From contig NW_027441204.1 in NCBI RefSeq assembly GCF_949628215.1, forward strand, positions 1 through 64,000: a stretch of DNA of 64,000 nt. Reading direction: 5' to 3'. Source of the DNA: Phalacrocorax aristotelis (lineage: Eukaryota > Chordata > Aves > Suliformes > Phalacrocoracidae). Shown here one piece after another: positions 1 to 10,245 of the stretch. The notes beneath the pieces are model-generated. The model saw only the letters and a list, made by a program, of their open reading frames with translations. It did not search any database and was not told the DNA's origin. Numbering within the stretch: position 1 is the stretch's first letter; each line of letters starts with the position of its first letter. The translations under genes and the position numbers were made by a program.

Positions 1-3000
1 AGATCACAGCACGGAATCAGCGCTGTGCGGCAGATGGCAGCGAGAGGCCTGGGCAATGCAGTCAGGAGAGCACCCGAGGAGGTGAGACCAGCTTTTCCCT
101 TCTCTGACTGCAGCCACTCACTGGCAGGAACCTGGTGGAGAGCTGCACGGGGCTTTGAGAGCTTGGCCAGGCTAGCAAAGGCAAACGGGGCTCTTTCCTA
201 AGGCCACGCTCCTTTCTCTGATGTCCGCAGGGTGGCAAAGGGGGACCTGGCGCCAAACAAGGCTTCCTGGGCTGAGATCCCCTCTGAGCCGGTTTCTAGC
301 AACTTCAGCCCCTGGCAGATGAAGGGTTCCTGACCAAACACTCTTGCCCGTCAAGGAGTTAGAGCCCCCTAACAGTTCCCCCGAGGGGGCCCAAGCCTGT
401 GCTGCCCTGTGCATCTCCCTTGGCCTCAGGAGGAGCTTGGCCGGCTCACTGCGACCAAGGAGCCTGCAGGCAGCTCCCCCATGTACCAGGGCTTGAGGCC
501 TTGTAGGACAATCCCGTAAGAGCTCAAATGGCCAAACCGGCCTAACCCTTCCCACGGGTGGGGTCTGCACAGCACCCTGCGTGGGGATCAGAGGCGCAGG
601 CAGGGCTGCACGAGTCAGGGCTCCCAGCACCTGAAGGGACTGCCTTTATTAGCCTCTCTTTCTCTGAAGTGCTGGCTCTGACAAAGAGCATGTCAGAAGA
701 GATCTTAGAGAGTCTCGAGCCCCTTTCCTGAGGGGATCAGAACAGGCCAGCGCCTCCTGGTGCAAAACATAAGCAATGGTAAAGAGGCGCTGTTTGGGCC
801 AGGACTCGTGAGAAGCTTGTGGGGTCTTTGGCTTTGCAGGTGCGAAGGCACAAGGAGGCCATTCTGGAGGCGCTGCAGAGGGGCCTGAGGGACACCACCT
901 GTCCCGAGGTGGCTGCTGAGAGCATGCTGGCGCTGGCTGAGGTGGTGAGGAAGCTGAAGGCAGAGGGCTTGGGGTCTGCCTTCAAAGACGTCGCCAGGTC
1001 CACCAAGATGTTCTTTGAGGCTGTGAGTGAACCAACTCTTTCTTCTGCTTGTCTGAGAGGTGGGGGCGGGGAGGGAGGCGGGACGGTGTGTGCCCAGGGC
1101 CTCCCCGTGCTGCGTGGAGGCTCTCTGCTGGCTGAACATCTGCTTGGACCCTTTCCCCCCACTCTTCTGCGGGTAGGGTGGGTTGTGCTGTCAAGTGCCT
1201 GTGTCTGCCCCAGGACGGCAGGGTTTCTCGTGCGCTCCTGTGGTTTCCCAGGCATTACATGGCTCCCCTGTGATACAAAAATTCGCGGATACTATCTTTC
1301 AAAGTCCGAACCTCCCCGTAAGAGGAAGCGGAGTATCCAGAAAGTTCCCGAAATAAAACTCGATAGCAACAAAGTCACTATTAAGCAGGCATCCTTTATT
1401 ACAGCGCTGGGCAGCACTGGGGATTGATCCACCATGAGTGCTCCAGTGATTCAGTAAACTTCTAAAGATTATATACTATAAAGTCATACATATTAATGAG
1501 ATTCAGGAGGATTCATTAACATATGTAAAAGCTCAAGCTGCATGCATAGTTGTCCTTTTAGTGGTCTTTGGGAGTCCTCCAGTGGTCCCTGATGGTCTTC
1601 CTCACCTGTCCGCTGGCTGAACTTTGGGTTTCCTTTGCCCATATATAGTCATTGAATGAGCTCTTCGGTCCTTTAGCCTTGGACTGTCACAAGGGGTTGA
1701 TTTAAACTAGTTCCTCGAGTGCTTATCTCGGCACTGGTGTCCTGAGTCTCTGTTATCAATGAATTTACGAGCTTATTCACTATCTTTTTAATCCTGTCTG
1801 GCACCAAGTTGCATTCTTCAAAACCCTGAAACTATCTTTGCAAGGGAGGAAACCACAAGAGAACAAGGATGCTTACAATAAGGATTAAGTCAAGGACTGT
1901 CAGGGGTTTAGTTCTTTCACCTGCCAGAAAGGCTGCTTAGGTGCCCGGAGGCTCCCTGTGTATTGGGAGTCACTCCTGGACTCACGACCTAGGTGGCAGG
2001 GAAGGAATCTGGATGAGGTGACCTTCTTTCCAAACCATTGTTTTCCAAAGCACTGTATTCAAGCACACTGATTTACCGATCCCTGATTCTTGTTCTGGTT
2101 GTTTACGTACTGGTTTCTTGAGGGTGGAAATGAGTGGACGAGAGCTGTTTCTTGGGCTGCTCTTCTCCACGGGCAGCGCGCGATTGTTGAAGTGGCGTTG
2201 GTAGGAGGTGCCCTCATTACCCAGCTGACAGATGGGGTCTGTGAGTTGCAGGAGCCAGAGGTCCTTCGCTCCTCGGCCTTCAGCCTCTACGCCGCCCTGG
2301 CCTCCTCCGCCTCAGGGAAGAGATCATTCTTCGCCAGGGAAGTGGCGGAAACCTGGGTCAGCCTTCTCTTGCACCTCCGGGATCCTGACCCTGAAGTCTC
2401 CAATGCAAGAGCCCCCACATCTCATTTGCAAAGCCGTAGCAAGCCGTAGAAAGGCATAGAAAGCTGCCTGGCGAACTGCTGCAGCCAGTGCCCTCCCTGC
2501 CCAGAGACTGCGTCTGGGGCAGCCCCCTCTGCTGGGGGGGTGAGCTGAGCAGAGCTCAGCTGGACGAGCTTCCTGGCAAGGACCCCACCCGCTCCCACAG
2601 GGGAGGAACGACGTGGCTCGACTCTCTTTTTCAGGTGTGCAGGACCGCTCTCTATCTCTGCGCTCCGTTTTTGGGGCCAGAGCGGGTGCAGGAGACCATC
2701 ATCACCTCCATCGGTCTGAGCGCAGCCGAGCTGCAGTACGAGGTTTGCCATTGCCTGGTGAGTGAGCTGTGCCCTGGGGAGAGGTTGCGGCCGCAGGGCC
2801 CTTCCCCAGAACCGAGAGGGGAGCATGAGGTGACATGCCACGGGTGGGCAGGGTGCGAGCCGGGTAGCTGGTGCAGAGGCACGGCCACCCCTTCTGGACA
2901 CCTGCGCTCTCTCTCTCGCTCCCTCTTTTCTCTCCCTTTCCCCTTGTGGCCCACCCAGCCAACCGGCCGTGGGTCAGCAGAGGGGTCTTTTTGGCCAGAG

Positions 3001-3556
3001 AAGAAATTGTGCCTCTCTGCTTGCCCCTAGGTCAGAGATGCCCCTGCTGTGCTGGAGAGGCTCCGCAGCATCGCCAGGAGCCGCCACCTCGAGAACGGGC
3101 AGGCGCTGCACTCTGCCACCATTGCAGTCCTAGGTGAGAGTCAGGGCTGGGGCCCGATGCTGTGCTCCTCCCTGCCAAGATGGCCACGGTGGCCTGCGCT
3201 TTCCCCATCTGCCCAGGGAGGCCAGGGCTGGGGCCGGCCTTAGGAGGGCTGCCACAGAGGGGTTTGCCGAGGGCTCAGTGCGAGCGTAGGAGAAGGGCTG
3301 CAGAGCGGGTGCCGGTGGGGAGGCTGGACCCCGCACGAGGCGACGCTCAGCTCTGGCGGCTGCTATGTCGCGACTGTAAAGTTCTGATCTTTCTAGCCTT
3401 CCCCTCCAGCTCCCCAAGCACGTCCCAGGTGTAGGGGAGGGCCACAAGCCAGGGCTGTGGGGCAGTGCCTTGACACTCACCTCTTTGTCCCATGCCTTAG
3501 GAGACATCCTGGAAAAAGCAAGAGGCCTTAGCGGCTCTTGCCGGCAGCAGGAGTGA
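1..3556 (+). CDS. MROH family HEAT-repeat gene, 3' end (copy A)
   Basis: 3' part of a maestro heat-like repeat-containing gene; the 5' part lies before the window. Exons: 1-81 (partial), 840-1022, 2252-2404, 2635-2757, 3031-3133, 3501-3556 (stop TGA 3554-3556). Phases are consistent and give 232 codons plus stop. Translated pieces such as RRHKEAILEALQRGLRD, LRSSAFSLYAALASSASGKR and LYLCAPFLGPERVQ are typical of avian MROH proteins: paired amphipathic helices of HEAT type, presumed protein-protein scaffolds of unknown biochemical role. The 2252-2404 exon ends at a GC dinucleotide (2405-2406) instead of GT; only this site keeps the frame into 2635. A solo LTR (1271-1919) lies in the 1023-2251 intron. 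The coding sequence appears identical to the matching exons of copy B. The family is sure; which MROH member it is cannot be told. Confidence 0.85.
1271..1919 (-). mobile_element. Solo LTR of an endogenous retrovirus, present only in copy A
   Basis: 649-bp insertion seen by aligning A with B, where the empty site lies at 44,975/44,976. On the - strand it starts TGAAAG and ends GTATCA (TG...CA), is bounded by a 4-bp CCTG target duplication (1267-1270 and 1920-1923), and holds an AATAAA signal (complement of 1395-1400) with a TATA-like stretch upstream near 1640. No internal retroviral region is present, so it is a solo LTR left by LTR-LTR recombination. A 4-bp duplication fits gammaretrovirus-like (class I) elements, but the family is not certain. 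It is young relative to the duplication, or polymorphic. Confidence 0.82.
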
Positions 3557-3792
3557 GGCTCCTATTCTCAGGTAGGTTTGAGCAGAGCCGAGCTCTGGCT
3601 CTGCTGGTCAGGGAGGAGCTTGGAGGCCTGGCAGCAAAAGGCCTGGCTCGGAGCAGGAGAGGAGCACCCAGCAAGGGCAGCTCCTCATCGCCCCTCCCGT
3701 GTCACTGCAGCTTCCTATTGCCCGCGGCCAGAGGCAGACAAGATTTTCTGCGACTGTGACAGTGACCACTGCGAGCCGGGGGTACTTATGGC

Positions 3793-3798
3793 AATAAA
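3793..3798 (+). terminator. Poly(A) signal AATAAA of MROH copy A
   Basis: AATAAA 237 bp downstream of the MROH stop codon, in a short 3' UTR with no other canonical signal nearby. It is conserved in copy B at 46,843-46,848. It marks the likely end of the MROH transcript. Confidence 0.7.
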
Positions 3799-3867
3799 CC
3801 TCCTTTGACCGCCACTCCGATGGAGAGTGATCTTTCTTTCCTAGAGGCAGGGTGGCCGTGCCAGGGC

Positions 3868-4130
3868 TGTGCCAAGGCCTGAGGGGATGCACCCACAGGT
3901 GCTGAGGGAGCTGGCTGATGTGACCACAAGGCTGCTCTCAGTGACCCTTGAAATGTTGCAGCAACTGGGGAAGGTTCCTGAGGACTGGGAGAAAGCAAAT
4001 GTGGCTCCTGTCTTCAGGAAGGGCCAGAAACAAGATCCAGGGTGGCACAAGCTGGTTGGCCTCACTTCAGTCCTTTGGGACATGGGGGACCACAGGGGTT
4101 TGTTCACTTTGGGTTTAGGTAGTGTTGTGA
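3868..4130 (+). mobile_element. CR1 LINE fragment (ORF2), copy A
   Basis: Translation reads GMHPQVLRELADVTTRLLSV and then KVPEDWEKANVAPVFRKG, the start of the CR1 reverse-transcriptase region. It is 5'- and 3'-truncated, and the frame is lost after about 4110. The counterpart in B starts at 46,918. It sits just beyond the MROH poly(A) site. Confidence 0.85.
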
Positions 4131-5430
4131 CACCATCTCCCATAACACCCTCACTGAGGAGGTGGCAAAGGTCGAGTCCGATAAGAGGCTGTGGAGGGAG
4201 ACTGAAAACGTTCCCGTGGATGCCCAGAGGGCTGCAATTTGTGGCACAAAACCCCGTGAGAGGATCGCTCACTAGCGGTGTGCCAAGTTTGGGCAGCGGT
4301 GCTGATGCAACGTCCACTCCTCACAAGTGATGAAGACACCGTGGCAGAGCACGCTCTCAGCTAGTTGGCAGGTGACAGGGTGCCACAGTGCTAAACCCCC
4401 TGACTAGGGTCGTTGGGAGACTCCACATGAGGAGGGTTTAAGGTTTTAATATCAAGTTTACTTATTTGAGGATATTTGGTGTTGTAGGGGATTTTTACTA
4501 AGAGAAGCGCTCTCTACTGAATATACCGAAATCACATGATAGTGAAATCCCAACAGAAGCAGAAGAGAGCAATTGCACTCTACAGCGGAATCAGATGGCA
4601 AATAGGATTCCCATTACCTATCTCCATATGCTCACTGTCAGGATGCTGGGTGTCCCCAGTCGCCAGGAAGCAGTACATGGGTTTAAGGCAGCTGAAGCCC
4701 ATTTCTCTCTTCCAAGTATATTTTGCCGGCTTTTTGACTTTTACACTCTATGCTGGCTTGGGCCACCTACCACCACATATACGCTTCTCCCATGCTGGTG
4801 TAGCTGGCTCAGGGCAATAATACTTTCTAATGATTATTTTAGGCAAGACCATTACGTAACTACTTTACCCACTCAATTGATACGTCCATGAATCGACAAC
4901 AAAAGGCGCCATCCAGTCCCCTTGGTGTTGAGGCAAGTTCTGCTTGCTTTACAACAGCCATAGTCACCTCCTAACATTATTTTCTGAGCTCCGTGAGCCC
5001 ATCATCCTTGCCGAGCTTCTCCAGTGTGGGGTTTGTTTTGGTCAGTCACATAGGAGCCGAAGGAGCAGCCACCACAACAGCCAGGCGTAACAGAGCTGGG
5101 GAAGCCCTGGCCGTGAACGACTTGTTCTGGCAAAGTAATTGCCTCTTTAGAAGAAAAGGTTTTACACTGCTCGAATCAAATACAAACAGTTCTGCATACA
5201 GAGGGAGCGAGTCATTTACCTACACCAAAATTAGGGGCAAAGTTTCTTTGGATCTCCCACCTGAGCCTCTTTTGTATCAAATTCTCCTTCTTGTCTCCCA
5301 TCCTCGTGTGACGCACAACAGCAAAGAGCCTGGGACCATCGTCTAAAGAACCCCCCATAGGAACGGGTAGGCTGCCGTGGGGTCCCTCTAGGCGGTGCAA
5401 TACCCACGCTTTACAAACCCAGCCTGGAGG
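4131..5430. other. Unassigned intergenic DNA (copy A)
   Basis: Contains 4140-4330, possibly the decayed continuation of the CR1, then an AT-richer stretch (4430-4990) and a moderate-GC stretch to 5430. No convincing exon, repeat family or regulatory element was recognised. Copy B differs by several substitutions and an 8-bp indel near 4855. Confidence 0.4.
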
Positions 5431-6110
5431 CAGTCTTCTAGAACTGCACTAGCAAGGATTGCCTCAAAGGGGCTAAGCCTTTCCCTCGGTCTCCTGGCTC
5501 TGCCTTTCTCTCGGTCTCTGGGCTGTTCACACAGCCCAGGATGGCCTTGGCCACCTTTGACTCCAGGGCGTGCTGGTGGCCCATGTGCCATTCACCGTCC
5601 ACCAGGTCCCCAGGGCTGCTTCCACAGAGCAGCTCCAGAGCCAGGCAGTGCCCAGCCTCTGTGGCTGTGATTTGTTAGGCTGCTGCAGGGGCAGGGCTTT
5701 GCTTTTCTCCCTGCTGAAATTCCTAAGGTTCATGCCAGCCCATGCCTCTCGCCGGTTGAGCTCCCCGGGGCTGGCCGCTTTCCCCCAGAAGGCTATCATC
5801 TGCAAACTTGACGAGCGTGCCTTCCATCACCTCTTCAAGGTCACTGATAAAGAAGTTATACAGGACAGGTCTCCAGATGGACGCATGAAATGCTCCTGTC
5901 GGTACTGCTTTCTAGTTAGAGTATGAACCACTTAGTCACAAGCCTCTGAGCCCAACCGCCCCTCCGGCATTTGACCCAACTGGTTACCCAGGCATGGTGA
6001 CCAGAACTTGCTCACCTGGATGCACGGCTATTGTTGGGGATGCTATTGAAAGGCTTGCTGAAGTCAAAGTCAAAGATGCCTTTTCACTTCCTCTCCATGA
6101 CCTTTCAGAG
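5430..6110 (-). mobile_element. CR1 LINE fragment, reversed (copy A)
   Basis: On the - strand the segment matches the CR1 RT region: the stretch 5800-5870 reads as the CR1 motif with ADD-type spacing (CAAACTTGACGAGCGTGCC against the usual CAAACTTGC-GAG), followed by the target-site-to-RT order of avian CR1. It is diverged, with no open frame. Copy B (48,472-49,135) lacks 17 bp around 5508-5524. Confidence 0.7.
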
Positions 6111-6540
6111 ATGATACGGAGCAGCCCCACTATGACTTTGGCCTGCTCTCTTAGCCCCTTTGGCTGCAGCCCCTCTAGTCCCCCAGACTCTAAGAGCTTC
6201 CGTTAAATAAACCACCCCTGAATTGCTCCTTGCCCACTGCTGCTTCTGCTTCTTCTCCTCACACCCTGCCTTGATGCACACAGGCCTGGGAGACCCTTCT
6301 CGTGGAGCCTGAGGAAAGGAAGATTTCTGAGGATGCAGCTCTGACCTACCTGCACCTCCTCTTCCTATTTCATCTGCTCGATTCGGCAGCAGGCCCGCGG
6401 TTTCCCTTTTCATCGCCTTACTGTTAATGAAGCAGTAGCAGCTCATCACTCTGCCCATACCCTCACTTGCAAGCGTCTCTCCTAGGGAAGCCAGGGACGT
6501 GACGGACACCCGGCTGCACCCTACGACACTCCGAGGTCTA
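6111..6540. other. Unassigned DNA (copy A)
   Basis: About 430 bp with no supported gene. An AAATAAACC string at 6205-6213 could act as a poly(A) signal, but no transcript is evident. Confidence 0.3.
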
Positions 6541-7130
6541 GAGAGAGACAAAGACCCCAAACCTCAGGAAATAAGACACCGAAAAATCATAAGTGAGATC
6601 GAAGGGTTGAAAGAACCAGGATGGTCAGCCTTGAAACCTTGCCTAGAGAGAACAGAAAGCCCCTAAAGCAGAGAGATGGGAATAGCTGCCCTGGGGCTCA
6701 CCATTGCTCAGGCAGAAGCCATGGCAGGAGGTGAAGTAACACCCTAACTCAGTGATAACTGGCAGGATGAAGGGATGACCTCCGGTTACCTTAGGCAATT
6801 ATGCTGCTAAAAAGCACACCCCTAGGAGGAGACCTGAGATGGAAATGTGAGCCCACCTTAACATAATGAGCCCAGCTAAAAGGAAGATGTGTGCGGATGA
6901 ACTATTGTACAAGTAACCAAGCAGATATTTTAATGGAACATCTCTTGTTATTGTTTTGTATAAAAGACCCCCCCCGTGTTTCTAAACGGTCTGCTGGCTG
7001 ATGGTAAATGCTCGGCACCCCACTCTGCAGACTGGGGAGAGAGACAAATATCTCTCGACTCAGTGTGTTGATTGGATTTTGCACACCAGGGAAGAACCCT
7101 GATGTAGGGACAACATAAGCACTAACAATG
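6541..7130 (+). mobile_element. Possible old LTR-like segment (tentative), copy A
   Basis: A 590-bp stretch with LTR-like layout: A-rich upstream part, TATA box GTATAAAAG near 6957-6965, then a pyrimidine- and G-run-containing downstream part. No terminal repeats or target duplication were found, so the boundaries and the assignment are weak. It is also present in B (about 49,566-50,155), so it predates the duplication. It lies directly upstream of the YY1/NRF1/ZNF143-like module. Confidence 0.25.
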
Positions 7131-7182
7131 TTCTCTGGGGAGGCCACTACCACCCCTCTGGGGGTCTGCTCTGACAAGGGAG

Positions 7183-7250
7183 AAAATGGCGGCGGACGAA
7201 GGCAGCGCGCTTGCGCGGCACCACACGGCATGCTGGGAGCTGTAGTGCCA
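7183..7250. promoter_or_regulatory. Promoter-like module: YY1 + NRF1 + ZNF143-type sites (copy A)
   Basis: Three motifs lie within 68 bp. AAAATGGCGGC (7183-7193) matches the YY1 consensus. GCGCGCTTGCGC (7205-7216) is an NRF1-like palindrome. GCATGCTGGGAGCTGTAGT (7228-7246) is the complement of the ZNF143/THAP11 site ACTACAnnTCCCAGCATGC. This trio is characteristic of housekeeping core promoters. The YY1 ATG (7186) opens a 19-codon frame ending in TAG (7243-7245) inside the first minisatellite core. In B (50,208-50,275) the NRF1-like site is altered to GCGCGCTTGTGC. No downstream gene is recognised, so it may be an orphaned first exon. Confidence 0.5.
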
Positions 7251-9142
7251 TGCCCCACACCAGGCCAGGGCACCACCCCAGCGGCTGTGGGTGTGTGTGG
7301 GGCCCCAGGCCATGCTGGGAGCTGTAGTGCCATGCCCCACAGCAGGCCAGGGCACCACCCCAGCGGCTGTGGGTGTGTGTGGGGCCCCAGGCCATGCTGG
7401 GAGCTGTAGTGCCATGCCCCACAGCAGGCCAGGGCACCACTTCTAGTGGCTGTGGGTGTGTGTGGGGCCCCAGGCCATGCTGGGAGCTGTAGTGCCATGC
7501 CCCACAGCAGGCCAGGGCACCACCCCAGCGGCTGTGGGTGTGTGTGGGGCCCCAGGCCATGCTGGGAGCTGTAGTGCCATGCCCCACAGCAGGCCAGGGC
7601 ACCACTTCTAGTGGCTGTGGGTGTGTGTGGGGCCCCAGGCCATGCTGGGAGCTGTAGTGCCATGCCCCACAGCAGGCCAGGGCACCACTTCTAGTGGCTG
7701 TGCGTGTGTGTGGGGCCCCAGGCCATGCTGGGAGCTGTAGTGCCATGCCCCACAGCAGGCCAGGGCACCACTTCTAGTGGCTGTGGGTGTGTGTGGGGCC
7801 CCAGGCCATGCTGGGAGCTGTAGTGCCATGCCCCACACCAGGCCAGGGCACCACCCCAGCGGCTGTGGGTGTGTGTGGGGCCCAGGCCATGCTGGGAGCT
7901 GTAGTGCCATGCCCCACAGCAGGCCAGGGCACCACTTCTAGTGGCTGTGGGTGTGTGTGGGGCCCCAGGCCATGCTGGGAGCTGTAGTGCCATGCCCCAC
8001 AGCAGGCCAGGGCACCACTTCTAGTGGCTGTGCGTGTGTGTGGGGCCCCAGGCCATGCTGGGAGCTGTAGTGCCATGCCCCACAGCAGGCCAGGGCACCA
8101 CTTCTAGTGGCTGTGGGTGTGTGTGGGGCCCCAGGCCATGCTGGGAGCTGTAGTGCCATGCCCCACACCAGGCCAGGGCACCACCCCAGCGGCTGTGGGT
8201 GTGTGTGGGGCCCCAGGCCATGCTGGGAGCTGTAGTGCCATGCCCCACAGCAGGCCAGGGCACCACCCCAGCGGCTGTGGGTGTGTGTGGGGCCCCAGGC
8301 CATGCTGGGAGCTGTAGTGCCATGCCCCACAGCAGGCCAGGGCACCACTTCTAGTGGCTGTGGGTGTGTGTGGGGCCCCAGGCCATGCTGGGAGCTGTAG
8401 TGCCATGCCCCACAGCAGGCCAGGGCACCACCCCAGCGGCTGTGGGTGTGTGTGGGGCCCCAGGCCATGCTGGGAGCTGTAGTGCCATGCCCCACAGCAG
8501 GCCAGGGCACCACTTCTAGTGGCTGTGGGTGTGTGTGGGGCCCCAGGCCATGCTGGGAGCTGTAGTGCCATGCCCCACAGCAGGCCAGGGCACCACTTCT
8601 AGTGGCTGTGCGTGTGTGTGGGGCCCCAGGCCATGCTGGGAGCTGTAGTGCCATGCCCCACAGCAGGCCAGGGCACCACTTCTAGTGGCTGTGGGTGTGT
8701 GTGGGGCCCCAGGCCATGCTGGGAGCTGTAGTGCCATGCCCCACACCAGGCCAGGGCACCACCCCAGCGGCTGTGGGTGTGTGTGGGGCCCAGGCCATGC
8801 TGGGAGCTGTAGTGCCATGCCCCACAGCAGGCCAGGGCACCACTTCTAGTGGCTGTGGGTGTGTGTGGGGCCCCAGGCCATGCTGGGAGCTGTAGTGCCA
8901 TGCCCCACAGCAGGCCAGGGCACCACTTCTAGTGGCTGTGCGTGTGTGTGGGGCCCCAGGCCATGCTGGGAGCTGTAGTGCCATGCCCCACACCAGGCCA
9001 GGGCACCACTTCTAGTGGCTGTGGGTGTGTGTGGGGCCCCAGGCCATGCTGGGAGCTGTAGTGCCATGCCCCACAGCAGGCCAGGGCACCACCCCAGCGG
9101 CTGTGGGTGTGTGTGGGGCCCCAGGCCATGCTGGGAGCTGTA
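7228..9142. repeat. 82-83-bp minisatellite, 24 ZNF143-like cores (copy A)
   Basis: Tandem array of about 23 full units of 82 or 83 bp. Every unit begins with the core CATGCTGGGAGCTGTA, runs through GTGCCATGCCCCACA and GCAGGCCAGGGCACCAC, and ends with a GTGGGTGTGTGTGGGG segment. Two unit types alternate: one with CCCAGCGG (82 bp) and one with TTCTAGTGG (83 bp); a subtype has GTGCGTGTGT. Two units lack one C in GGCCCCAGG (near 7877 and 8785). The long open frames it yields on both strands come from the unit length and are not genes. Copy B has only 3 cores. Confidence 0.95.
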
Positions 9143-9224
9143 TGGACCCGTTTGAGTTAACCAGAAGTTAAGCCCAGCCACCCCCAGCCACCCAGAATTA
9201 GCTGAGGTCACTTGGAAAGCAAGG

Positions 9225-10245
9225 GGGTTTAACCTCTGCCAAATTATTCAACCCAACAGTGGATTGTGACCGTCTCCTTTTCTCCAGGCTGAAGAAACCA
9301 AGTGACTTTAGCTGCTCCTTGTGTGGTTTCTCCTCTAAACCCTTCACCAACTTGTGGCCCTCCTCTGGGCATTCTCTAGTAGCTTTGTATCTGTAATGTA
9401 CTGTGGCACCCAAAACTGCCCACAGCACTTAAGGTGAGGCCGCCCCAGCGTGGAGCAGAGCGGGACAATCCCCTCCCTCGACTGGCTGCCATGCAGGGCT
9501 CGATGCCCCCCAGGGCACGGCTGGGCCTCTGGGCTGCCAGGGCACGCTGCTGGCTCGTGTTCAACTTGCCGTCGACCAGAACCCCCAGGTCCCTCTGCAG
9601 AGCTGCTCCCCAGCCCCTCGTTCCCCAGGCTGTCTGTATATCCCAGGTTGCCATGCCCCAGGGGCAAAATCAGGCACTTGCCCTCATTAAACTTTATGCA
9701 GTTGGTGATTGCCCAGCTCTCCAGCCTGTCCAGGAGACATGGTAGTGTTAGGAGATATGGTAGTCTTGGTGATCTTAGAGGTCTTTTCCAACCCTAATGA
9801 TTCTGTGATTCTATGGTCTCTCTACAGGGCCTCTCTGCCCTCGAGTGCCAACAGCTCCTCCCAGTTTTGTGTCGTCAGCAAGTTTAGTTAGTATTCCTTC
9901 AAGCCCTGCACCCAAGGCATTTACCAAGAGATTAAAGAGTACCAGAGCCAAGATGGATCCCTGTGCAACCCCACTAGTGACTGGCCGCCAGCCCGATGTA
10001 AGCCATTGACTATGACCCTTTGAGCCCGACCCATCAGCCCATTGCTCACCCACGGCATGACGTGTTTATCCAGCTCTGTGCTGGACAGTTTGTCCAGGAG
10101 AAGACTGTGAGAGAGAGTAGCGAAAGCTTTACTGAAATCCAAAAAGATCACATTGGCCGACTTCCCTTGTTCAGCTAGGTGCGTGACCTCGTCATCGAAG
10201 GAACTCAGATTTGTCGTCGTTGCCCATTTGTCGCTCCAATTCATC
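9225..10245 (-). mobile_element. CR1 LINE, reversed, RT region to 3' part (copy A)
   Basis: Reading the - strand from 10,245: EQGKSANVIFLDFSKAFATL, then TSGVAQGSILALVLFNLLVN and LTKLADDTKLGGAV (ADD catalytic motif), then at 9660-9350 GAALQRDLGVLVDGKLNTSQ and further CR1 ORF2 C-terminal sequence. It is 5'-truncated and broken in frame. It is interrupted by an oppositely oriented CR1 tail at 9735-9823 and abuts the minisatellite. The copy in B is at 50,517-51,537. Confidence 0.92.
9735..9823 (+). mobile_element. CR1 3' tail nested in the reversed CR1 (copy A)
   Basis: GATCTTAGAGGTCTTTTCC followed by AACCCTAATGATTCTGTG and ATTCTATGG is the avian CR1 3' end with its octamer-like repeats. It interrupts the - strand CR1 ORF between the ADD region and the downstream GACAGGCTGGAGAG segment, so it inserted later. 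Confidence 0.88.

Noticed and set aside
2437-2450. GT donors downstream of the MROH GC donor
   Set aside because: They give phase 1 or 2 ends, which cannot join the phase-0 exon at 2635.
7228-9142. CRISPR-like array of repeats and spacers
   Set aside because: The whole unit repeats, including the 'spacers', with unit variants; host is a vertebrate. It is a minisatellite.
6902-9211. Many long open frames with repeated MALQLPAWPGAPHTPT-type sequence
   Set aside because: They arise because the minisatellite unit is stop-free in several frames on both strands. Frames shift whenever an 82-bp unit replaces an 83-bp one, and copy B has almost none of it.
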